A stretch of DNA of 8,485 nucleotides from JAYKGU01 sp035285585 (lineage in GTDB: Bacteria > Cyanobacteriota > Cyanobacteriia > CAKZMO01). The DNA is taken from NCBI GenBank assembly GCA_035285585.1, contig JAYKGU010000104.1:1-8485 (forward strand), given 5' to 3'. Numbering within the stretch: position 1 is the stretch's first letter; every line of letters starts with the position of its first letter. The position numbers and the translations under genes are program-made. The notes beneath the pieces were generated by a model. That model was not told the DNA's origin and searched no databases. It worked only from the letters and a program-made list of their open reading frames with translations. Shown here one piece after another: positions 1 to 4,747 of this stretch.

Positions 1-199
1 CAGCACCCGCCCCGCCCAAATTCTCGGACAAACGCCCCCCGCCCCCATCCCCCAACAGCCCGCCGAACTCACCCTCTTCGACCCCCAGGCTACCTGGCCC
101 GCCACCCCCGCCTTCCTCAAGTCCCCCGCCACTAACACCCCCTGGCTCGGTCAAACCCTACGCGGCCAGATCCTCAAAACCTGGACACCCCCCACCTAA
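1..199 (+). CDS. pyrC: Dihydroorotase-like protein, C-terminal fragment (5' part outside window)
   Basis: The reading frame is open from the window edge (first full codon at base 2) to TAA at 197-199 and gives the last 65 residues of a protein. Dihydroorotase catalyses ring closure of carbamoyl aspartate to dihydroorotate, the third step of de novo pyrimidine synthesis, in the cytoplasm. The visible tail has the family's closing pattern: an ELTLFDP segment (the final beta strand of the composite amidohydrolase domain), then TNTPWLG and LRGQILKTW, where dihydroorotases typically carry an 'NTPF-G..L.G' ending. The metal-binding residues and catalytic centre lie outside the window. The neighbour is pyrR, which supports a pyrimidine role over allantoinase or another amidohydrolase. 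Codons are almost all C-ending, and the + strand here is strikingly poor in G. Identity rests on the tail only. Confidence 0.65.
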   Translation, partial: STRPAQILGQTPPAPIPQQPAELTLFDPQATWPATPAFLKSPATNTPWLGQTLRGQILKTWTPPT

Positions 200-314
200 A
201 CCACCCCACCCCTCCCTCTCTTTTCTGCCTTCTACCTTCTCCCTTCTGCCTTCTACCTTCTGCCTTTTCTCCCTTCTGCCTTCTGCCTTCTGCCTTCTCT
301 CTCCCCCCTCCCCC
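200..314. repeat. Homopyrimidine spacer with TTCTNCC heptanucleotide repeats
   Basis: The pyrC-pyrR spacer is almost purely pyrimidine on the + strand. Ten units of the heptamer TTCTNCC (mostly TTCTGCC, with TTCTACC and TTCTCCC variants) run from 223 to 294. Units start at 223, 230, 237, 244, 251 and 258, and then, after a 2-nt TT insertion, at 267, 274, 281 and 288. A C/T-only stretch then runs to the pyrR start codon. No Shine-Dalgarno sequence, terminator or PyrR-type RNA-binding loop is visible. Heptanucleotide short tandem repeats are known in cyanobacterial intergenic regions. Copy number is probably unstable. Confidence 0.9.
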
Positions 315-890
315 ATGTCCTCCGAAACCATCGAAATCCTCTCCCCCGACGAGCTGCGCCGCACCCTCACCCGCCTCGCCTCCGAAATTGTGGAGCAGGC
401 AGGCGATCTCTCCAAGCTGGCGCTGCTGGGCATTCACACGCGGGGAGTGCCCCTGGCGCGGATTCTAGCAGGGCAGATCGAGGCGCTGGAGCAGGTGCGG
501 GTTCCCGTGGGGGCGCTGGACATCACCTTCTATCGGGACGATTTGGACAAGATCAAGCTGCGCACCCCAGCCAAGACGAAAATTCCCTTTAAGCTTGCTG
601 GTAAGTATCTGGTGCTGGTGGATGATGTCATTTTTAAGGGCCGAACCGTACGGGCTGCCCTCAACGCGGTTAATGACTATGGCCGACCAGAAACCATCCG
701 ACTGGCAGTGCTGGTGGATCGGGGCCATCGCGAACTGCCCATCCACCCCGACTTTACAGGCAAGCTGCTGCCGACCGCGCAGGAGGAGCAGGTCAAAGTC
801 TATCTGCACGATGTGGACGGACGGGACGGTGTGGAACTGATTACCCGGCCCCGATCGCCAGAACCGTCCCGTGGAGATGGGGCAGCGTGA
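315..890 (+). CDS. pyrR: PyrR bifunctional protein: pyrimidine regulator / uracil phosphoribosyltransferase
   Basis: This is a 191-residue type I phosphoribosyltransferase. PyrR proteins make UMP from uracil and PRPP, and in many bacteria they also bind pyr mRNA leaders to cause attenuation. The PRPP-binding loop is clear at residues 99-115 (VDDVIFKGRTVRAA; the family form is VDDVLYTGRTVRAA). The PyrR signature VDRGHRELPIHPDF is at about 134-147, an RGVPLA segment at 43-48 and DITFYRDDL at 69-77. The length is close to the family norm of about 180 plus a short polar C-terminal tail (PRSPEPSRGDGAA). ATG at 315 is chosen because the family N-terminus (E-I-L-S-P-D-E-L-R-R) follows directly; there is no Shine-Dalgarno sequence. 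The gene lies 115 bp after the pyrC-like gene. No antiterminator or binding-loop sequence is visible nearby, so the RNA-binding role is unproven and the salvage enzyme role is safer. Confidence 0.93.
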   Translation: MSSETIEILSPDELRRTLTRLASEIVEQAGDLSKLALLGIHTRGVPLARILAGQIEALEQVRVPVGALDITFYRDDLDKIKLRTPAKTKIPFKLAGKYLVLVDDVIFKGRTVRAALNAVNDYGRPETIRLAVLVDRGHRELPIHPDFTGKLLPTAQEEQVKVYLHDVDGRDGVELITRPRSPEPSRGDGAA

Positions 891-953
891 CTTCGATCAC
901 CAGATTTGCTATGGATGGTAAGTGTCTAAACAGACAAATTTAGGATAAACACC

Positions 954-2048
954 GTGATTGCGCCTACAGACTCCCTGCTGAATGACCCCAATGCCGCCGC
1001 TGGCAAGACCACCCGCGAAGAGGCAGCTTTGACCCAAACGCGCAAAGCTGACCACATCCGTATCTGCCTGGATGAGGATGTGCAGTTTCACCAAACCACG
1101 ACGGGGCTGGAGCGATATCGGTTTACCCACTGCTGTCTGCCCGAACTGGACTGGCAGGATCTGGATCTCACAACCAGCTTTTTAGGGAAATCCCTGGGTG
1201 CCCCCCTGCTCATCTCTTCTATGACTGGCGGCACCGAGCAGGCCAAGCAGATTAACCAGCGGCTGGCAGAAGTAGCCCAGCACTATCGGATTGCCATGGG
1301 GGTAGGCTCCCAGCGGGTGGCGATTGAGAATCCGGAGGTGGTGTCTACGTTTGCGGTGCGATCGCTCGCCCCCGATATCCTCCTCTTCGCCAATCTGGGA
1401 GCCGTCCAGCTCAATTACGACTACGGCATCGACGAATGCCTGCGGGTCATCCACTGGCTCCAGGCCGATGCCCTGGTGCTGCACATCAACCCGCTTCAGG
1501 AATGCGTCCAGAGCAATGGCGATACCAACTTCCGAGGGCTGCTGGCCAAAATTGACCAGCTCTGTCGGCGGCTGGAGGTGCCGGTGATTGCCAAAGAAGT
1601 GGGCAATGGGATTTCGGCGGCAGTGGCCACCCGGCTGCTGGAGGCGGGCGTCAGCGCCATCGATGTGGCCGGGGCCGGGGGCACTTCCTGGGCCAGGGTG
1701 GAAAGCGAGCGGGCCAGGGATGCCAAACAGCGGCGACTGGGTAAAACCTTTGGCAACTGGGGCATTCCCACGGCAGACTGTATCACCCAGATTCGTCGGG
1801 TCGCCCCCCAGGTGCCCCTGATTGCTTCGGGGGGACTGCGCAATGGGCTGGATGCGGCTACGGCGATCGCCCTGGGGGCTGACCTGGCCGGGTTGGCGTT
1901 TCCGTTTCTGCAGGCTGCTGCCGACTCGGAGGAGGCGGTCTACGAATTGGCCGACACGCTGATTGCCGAACTGGCGACGGTGCTGTTTTGCACCGGCAGC
2001 CGCACTCCCGAAGAGTTGAGGCGATCGGGGGTGCTGGAAAAAATTTGA
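954..2048 (+). CDS. fni: Isopentenyl-diphosphate delta-isomerase, type 2 (FMN-dependent)
   Basis: This protein (364 residues with GTG at 954) interconverts isopentenyl and dimethylallyl diphosphate using reduced FMN, NADPH and Mg2+. In cyanobacteria it balances the MEP-pathway products that feed carotenoids, phytol and quinones. Family motifs appear in order: RKADHIRICLDEDVQF (30-45), LLISSMTGGT (85-94), GVGSQR (116-121), FANLGAVQ (145-152), HINPLQE (177-183, the catalytic Gln/Glu region), VIAKEVGNG (211-219), DVAGAGGTSWA (237-247), GNWGIPT (267-273) and IASGGLRNG (290-298, phosphate/FMN binding). Two starts are possible. GTG 954 gives about 25 non-conserved residues before the motif region. 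TTG 1029 begins just before TQTRKADHIRI, close to the usual family start, and has GAAGAGG just upstream (1017-1023). No in-frame ATG lies before residue 90. The gene is 63 bp downstream of pyrR and may be co-transcribed. The gene is also called idi2. Confidence 0.95.
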   Translation: MIAPTDSLLNDPNAAAGKTTREEAALTQTRKADHIRICLDEDVQFHQTTTGLERYRFTHCCLPELDWQDLDLTTSFLGKSLGAPLLISSMTGGTEQAKQINQRLAEVAQHYRIAMGVGSQRVAIENPEVVSTFAVRSLAPDILLFANLGAVQLNYDYGIDECLRVIHWLQADALVLHINPLQECVQSNGDTNFRGLLAKIDQLCRRLEVPVIAKEVGNGISAAVATRLLEAGVSAIDVAGAGGTSWARVESERARDAKQRRLGKTFGNWGIPTADCITQIRRVAPQVPLIASGGLRNGLDAATAIALGADLAGLAFPFLQAAADSEEAVYELADTLIAELATVLFCTGSRTPEELRRSGVLEKI

Positions 2049-2057
2049 GCGTCTGGT

Positions 2058-2097
2058 CTGGAAATGGCTCCTCAGGAGGTGGGGGCTGGCTTTCCAG
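2058..2097. terminator. Nested inverted repeat after the isomerase gene
   Basis: CTGGAAA at 2058-2064 is the exact inverse of TTTCCAG at 2091-2097. Nested inside is CTCC (2068-2071), loop TCA, GGAG (2075-2078). It begins 10 nt after the isomerase stop codon, where a 3'-end structure is expected. There is no T-run, so it is not a classical Rho-independent terminator. It could stabilise the 3' end or be a DNA-level palindrome. Confidence 0.35.
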
Positions 2098-2199
2098 GGG
2101 CCGCTTCATAAACTAGCCCACCCCGCCTGATTCATTAGTGGAAGGAGATTAATCTAAAGATGTCATCACCTGAATACCCCACTCTGGAGGACATTCATC

Positions 2200-2334
2200 A
2201 TGCAAGCCAAACCTCCCTACACCCAACTTTCCTCCACCCAGCTTTCCTCCACTAACGACTTTACCCCTCGCCTAATGCTCGAATCCACCCTACCAATGGT
2301 GGGGCTGCTGCTGCTCATTATTCTGCTGGGTTGA
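2200..2334 (+). CDS. Small single-pass membrane protein (44 aa), unrecognised
   Basis: This 44-codon ORF starts with ATG at 2200, ends with TGA at 2332-2334, and is preceded by a strong Shine-Dalgarno GGAGG at 2186-2190, 9 nt from the ATG. The N-terminal half is polar, with a near-perfect 5-residue tandem repeat (TQLSSTQLSS, encoded by a 15-nt duplication, residues 8-17). The C-terminal half, from about residue 31, is strongly hydrophobic (LPMVGLLLLIILLG) and ends at the stop, like a tail-anchored single-span peptide. The size resembles the small subunits of photosystem, cytochrome b6f and NDH-1 complexes, but I do not recognise the sequence as any of them. It stands alone between the isomerase gene and a structured spacer. 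The ribosome binding site and clean hydrophobic segment argue for a real gene; conservation is untested. Confidence 0.5.
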   Translation: MQAKPPYTQLSSTQLSSTNDFTPRLMLESTLPMVGLLLLIILLG

Positions 2335-2378
2335 CTCCAGGCGGTACCTGCAATTGCTATTTGACCCCAGAATCCCTT

Positions 2379-2428
2379 TTTAGGAAACGCTTTAGGAAAC
2401 GGGAGAATACGTCAAGGTACGTTAAGGT
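2379..2428. repeat. Two neighbouring direct-repeat pairs (12 nt and 10 nt)
   Basis: TTTAGGAAACGC at 2379-2390 is followed immediately by TTTAGGAAACGG at 2391-2402 (11 of 12 identical). Six bases later, ACGTCAAGGT (2409-2418) is followed immediately by ACGTTAAGGT (2419-2428, 9 of 10 identical). Both pairs are head-to-tail at about one helical turn, as expected for a regulator that binds two sites on the same DNA face. They lie about 45-145 bp after the small membrane ORF and just upstream of a -10-like box at 2466. Confidence 0.8.
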
Positions 2429-2465
2429 GTGTTCGCCCTGACAACATCCAAGGGCAGATCACCCC

Positions 2466-2471
2466 TATACT
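2466..2471 (+). promoter_or_regulatory. Possible -10 promoter element
   Basis: TATACT matches five of six positions of the sigma-70 -10 consensus. No good -35 element lies at 16-18 bp upstream. A start a few bases downstream (about 2478) would place the T-run hairpin at 2504-2536 roughly 60 nt into the transcript, giving a very short RNA. This is a weak prediction. Confidence 0.3.
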
Positions 2472-2503
2472 CTCGGTAGATCTTCAATGCTTACTGTTCA
2501 ACG

Positions 2504-2541
2504 GCATCAAGGAGAGTTTCTCGCCTTGATGCTTTTACTTT
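2504..2541 (+). terminator. Rho-independent terminator-like hairpin
   Basis: GCATCAAGG at 2504-2512 is the perfect inverse of CCTTGATGC at 2524-2532. Inside, after one A-G mismatch, GAG pairs with CTC around a TTT loop. TTTT and then ACTTT follow directly (2533-2541). The reverse strand has no T-run after the stem, so it should act on + strand transcription. It could end the transcript of the small membrane ORF (170 nt upstream) or of a short RNA starting near 2478. Confidence 0.6.
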
Positions 2542-2717
2542 GGGCAAAGCTGCTGCGTGGGTTGTTCACGCGGCAAATGGTGAGTATAGGAGCGATCGCA
2601 CCCCTTGATACTAGGGCGATTCATCCGATCAAATCAACCCATTGGTATTTCTGTAAGATAACAGCTTCCCCAGGTAATGTCCATATCTGGGGCCAGTCCT
2701 CCTGGCGATCGCTACAT

Positions 2718-2772
2718 GTGGACAATCTGGGGACAATCTGGGGACAACCAGGGGACAACCAGAGGACAACTC
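2718..2772. repeat. Five 11-bp tandem repeats, consensus GGGGACAAYCW
   Basis: The units are GTGGACAATCT (2718), GGGGACAATCT (2729), GGGGACAACCA (2740), GGGGACAACCA (2751) and GAGGACAACTC (2762). A further AGGACAAC is isolated near 2812. The 11-bp period is close to one DNA turn, so the copies face the same side of the helix. The array lies about 185 bp upstream of the acidic-protein gene. It is head-to-tail without spacers, so it is not a CRISPR. It may be a multimeric regulator site or a slippage-generated microsatellite. Confidence 0.85.
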
Positions 2773-2955
2773 CCCATCCGACAAATCAGACCTGCCAATG
2801 TATTCAGGACAACAGGGAAATGGCGGCTCGATGGCCTAGCCTAGACAAGGCGAGGCGTGACTAATTTCTGGTTAAGAAATGCTGCCGTCCTCGATCTTTA
2901 TTAATCCCGTGCTTCCCTTAGCTATTTCCCAGTAATCCCTGAAGGAGAGGATGGA

Positions 2956-4218
2956 ATGACTCAGGCTGGTCAGTCTCCCATAAGCCGCAGGCAGGCCGAA
3001 AAAACAATTCGTATGAACGCCAAGCGCGTCATCGCCGAAAAGGGTATCAATCCGTCCTCCCGCAAGGGTAATAAGGAGCTGGATCACGTTCTCAGCCAGA
3101 TTAGTGAGGGGGTGATTACCTCACGAGAAGCAGCGGTTGAATTGGGAGAGGCGCTGGGGCTGGCGATCGCTGAGTATTCCAAGCAGCTAGGCCGCACCAG
3201 CCTAGACAGCGGTGTGGTACGGCAAGTGGTTGCCCAGGGTAAGGTGCCGCTCTTGATCGAGGCACTAAACGCCCCGCCAGTTGCGGCAGCTCCTCCGGTT
3301 GCCCCAAAGGCCCCGCCCCCCGCATCTCCTCCCGCTGCTAAGGCTGAGCCACGGGTTGATGACGCCCCTACTCTGCCGCCTGCTGAGGACGCGCCCACTG
3401 CCGAGCCAGAGGCGCTGGAAGTGCCGGACGAAGCAGTGGAGGAAGCTGCCGCCGAGGTCGAGGGCACTGAGATCTCCGTTGCTGAGACGACTACCCAGGC
3501 CGAAATTGCTGCGGATACTGCCGACGTAGAGGCGTCAGAAGAGCTGGCAGAATCTGGCCCGGTGGAAGCTGATGACGCTCCTGCTGAGGAAGAACCGGAT
3601 GAGGTGGCTGTAGCAGCGACGACGGTAACTGAGGCCCCAGAGGAGGAGGCAGGGGAGGAAGAATCCGCCGATATCGTAGATGAGGAAGCGGTAGAGGAAG
3701 AATCCGCAGATGTCGCAGATGTCGCAGATGTCGCAGATGTTACAGAGGAAGAACCTGCTGAGGAAGAATCCGTAGCTGAGGAGCCTGCTGAGATGGCGGC
3801 GGTTGCTGAGGCGGATGCGGCTGGATCTGAGGATGAGGATTCGGTAGAAGCTGGGGATGAAACGGTGGCTACCGCACCTGAAACAGAAGATGCAGAGGGG
3901 CCGGAGGCCGCGGATGAGTCTGAACTGTCGGCAGATGCTGAGGAGGAATCCGGTACCGAAGACGGTGCTGAGGCTTCTGAAGATTCTGCATCTGAAGAAG
4001 GGGATGAGGAGGGTGCAGAGGCGGCTGTGGATGGTGAGGCGATCGCCCCCGATCCCGAATCCGATGCTGAACCCGATCCCGAATCCGATGCTGAACCCGA
4101 TGCTGAAGTTGAGGCGGCAGCAGACGCTGAAGTCACGGATGCATCCGGTGACGAACCTGCTGATGAATCCGGCGATGAGCCTGATGATATTGAGGAAGAG
4201 GGTGAGGAAGAGAGCTGA
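2956..4218 (+). CDS. Hypothetical protein: basic helical head plus long acidic disordered tail
   Basis: This is a 420-residue protein that I cannot assign to a named family. ATG 2956 has a good Shine-Dalgarno (AAGGAG at 2942-2947, 8 nt away). Residues 1-105 form a compact, Lys/Arg-containing region predicted by eye to be helical: about 11-29 (RRQAEKTIRMNAKRVIAEKG), 40-54, 55-79 and a last helix near 83-95. It is followed by a Pro/Ala linker (106-130). From residue 134 to the end (287 residues) there is no Lys, Arg, His or aromatic residue. By hand count about 119 of these residues are Asp or Glu, and the rest are mostly Ala, Ser, Pro, Val, Gly and Thr. The tail contains internal tandem repeats: ADV four times (9-nt units at 3706-3741) and DPESDAEP twice (24-nt units at 4051-4098). 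No signal peptide or membrane span is seen. Such tails mimic nucleic acid or bind basic proteins or metal ions; this function is inference. The reading frame is intact. Confidence 0.85.
   Translation: MTQAGQSPISRRQAEKTIRMNAKRVIAEKGINPSSRKGNKELDHVLSQISEGVITSREAAVELGEALGLAIAEYSKQLGRTSLDSGVVRQVVAQGKVPLLIEALNAPPVAAAPPVAPKAPPPASPPAAKAEPRVDDAPTLPPAEDAPTAEPEALEVPDEAVEEAAAEVEGTEISVAETTTQAEIAADTADVEASEELAESGPVEADDAPAEEEPDEVAVAATTVTEAPEEEAGEEESADIVDEEAVEEESADVADVADVADVTEEEPAEEESVAEEPAEMAAVAEADAAGSEDEDSVEAGDETVATAPETEDAEGPEAADESELSADAEEESGTEDGAEASEDSASEEGDEEGAEAAVDGEAIAPDPESDAEPDPESDAEPDAEVEAAADAEVTDASGDEPADESGDEPDDIEEEGEEES
3706..3741 (+). repeat. Intragenic 9-nt tandem repeat, four copies
   Basis: GCAGATGTC occurs at 3706, 3715 and 3724, and GCAGATGTT at 3733, encoding repeated Ala-Asp-Val in the acidic tail. 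The copies are in frame, so length changes would not break the gene. This fits growth of the tail by replication slippage. Confidence 0.9.
4051..4098 (+). repeat. Intragenic 24-nt tandem duplication
   Basis: Two identical 24-nt units (4051-4074 and 4075-4098) each encode DPESDAEP, and a partial third unit follows (GATGCTGA from 4099). Perfect identity at the DNA level suggests a recent duplication within the acidic tail. Confidence 0.9.
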
Positions 4219-4287
4219 GAAGGCCAGGGGTGTTGCCCGTCTTCCGTGGGTTCTTGGTAAGTAGGTAGCTATAAATAAACGTCGCTA

Positions 4288-4323
4288 TGGTGGTGTGCGC
4301 CCCCGCCGGGGTGCACACTACTG
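4288..4323 (+). terminator. Strong GC-rich hairpin downstream of the acidic-protein gene
   Basis: GTGTGCGCCCC (4293-4303), loop CGCC, and GGGGTGCACAC (4308-4318) form an 11-bp stem with one G-U pair. It can be extended outward by several weaker pairs. The sequence after it (GGCTTTATT) is only weakly T-rich. It lies 75 nt after the acidic-protein stop codon and 110 nt before the next gene, so a transcription end is the likeliest role. The other possibility is an mRNA-stabilising stem. Confidence 0.5.
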
Positions 4324-4356
4324 GCTTTATTGATGACCGTGTACTTAGCGTTTTGA

Positions 4357-4386
4357 TTGCGGTGGGATCACGCTGGCCAGTACAAT
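4357..4386 (+). promoter_or_regulatory. Candidate sigma-70 type promoter for the 4429-6337 gene pair
   Basis: TTGCGG (4357-4362) and TACAAT (4381-4386) are separated by 18 bp. Both resemble the -35 and -10 elements, and the -10 matches five of six. The predicted start near 4393 leaves a leader of about 36 nt before the ATG at 4429. The position right after the hairpin at 4288-4323 fits a new transcription unit. Confidence 0.5.
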
Positions 4387-4428
4387 ACAGTCGCCTCCCT
4401 AATTCACTTTGCTGTAGTTGTGTATCCC

Positions 4429-4725
4429 ATGAGCACCCCTTCCCAACCCACCACCGGAGCCGATGCCGTTGATGTCGCGATCGCCCAGGGCATTGATTTC
4501 GACGGCTCTCCTATTCCCCCGGCCAAGCTCGACCTCTATAACCAGGTGATGGCCCTGGAAGCGAATCGTCAGCGCAGCGGTGTCAGCAATACCATGCGAT
4601 CGCGCATTGTCCGCATCGGAGCGAAGCACATTCCCCAGGAGGAACTCAACCAGATGCTTTTGGATGCTGACTTTGCCCCATTGAAAGACAAGGAAATTGC
4701 TTTCTACTACGGCGGCAAGTCCTGA
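4429..4725 (+). CDS. Small soluble protein (98 aa), probably a conserved cyanobacterial hypothetical
   Basis: ATG 4429 follows the candidate promoter; the frame is open upstream to a TTG at 4357, but that start would overlap the promoter. No Shine-Dalgarno sequence is visible. The first 20 residues are polar and low in complexity. The body has IDFDGSPIPPAKLDLYNQVM (22-41), a helical ANRQRSGVSNTMRSRIVRIG stretch (45-64), HIPQEELNQMLLDADF (67-82) and an IAFYYGGK ending. The patterned charges and the end motif look like a real folded domain. I have the impression of a small cyanobacteria-specific DUF (possibly DUF4090) but cannot confirm this. There is no signal peptide or membrane span. It sits 22 nt before the toroid protein and is probably co-transcribed with it. 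Function unknown. Confidence 0.8.
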   Translation: MSTPSQPTTGADAVDVAIAQGIDFDGSPIPPAKLDLYNQVMALEANRQRSGVSNTMRSRIVRIGAKHIPQEELNQMLLDADFAPLKDKEIAFYYGGKS

Positions 4726-4747
4726 CCCTGCATCGGTTCTCCGAAAT

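Larger units (their letters stand above)
2335..2955. other. 621-bp spacer without a convincing gene; repeats and hairpins
   Basis: No ORF here looks like a protein gene. The spacer contains two adjacent direct-repeat pairs (2379-2428), a -10-like box and T-run hairpin (2466-2541), a hairpin with stem GCTGCGTG/CACGCGGC (2552-2574), an inverted repeat CCCCAG...CTGGGG (2668-2692), two HIP1 octamers (2592 and 2705), five 11-bp tandem repeats (2718-2772) and a small AT-rich hairpin ATTTCT/AGAAAT near 2868-2883. The density of repeats suggests regulatory or non-coding RNA function, or decaying sequence. I see no convincing promoter for the downstream acidic-protein gene. Confidence 0.7.

Noticed and set aside
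200..314. PyrR RNA-binding loop / pyr attenuator
   Set aside because: The spacer is almost pure pyrimidine and has no AGUCC...GAGG-type loop or terminator; it cannot fold that way.
2160..2255. 31-codon ORF overlapping the small membrane ORF in another frame
   Set aside because: Its AAGGAG is 12 nt from the ATG and the peptide has no patterned features; the 2200 frame has a better site and a clear hydrophobic segment.
2718..2772. Tandem repeats as a CRISPR array
   Set aside because: The units are 11 bp and contiguous with no spacers, and no cas genes are present.
2487..2864. 125-codon plus-strand ORF
   Set aside because: It spans a T-run terminator hairpin and the 11-bp repeat array, has no ribosome binding site, and the protein has no domain-like pattern.
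3084..4136. 350-codon minus-strand ORF rich in Ser and Ala
   Set aside because: It is the mirror of the acidic gene: repeated GAN/GCN codons read backwards give Ser/Ala codons without stops. The plus gene has a good ribosome binding site and a structured head.
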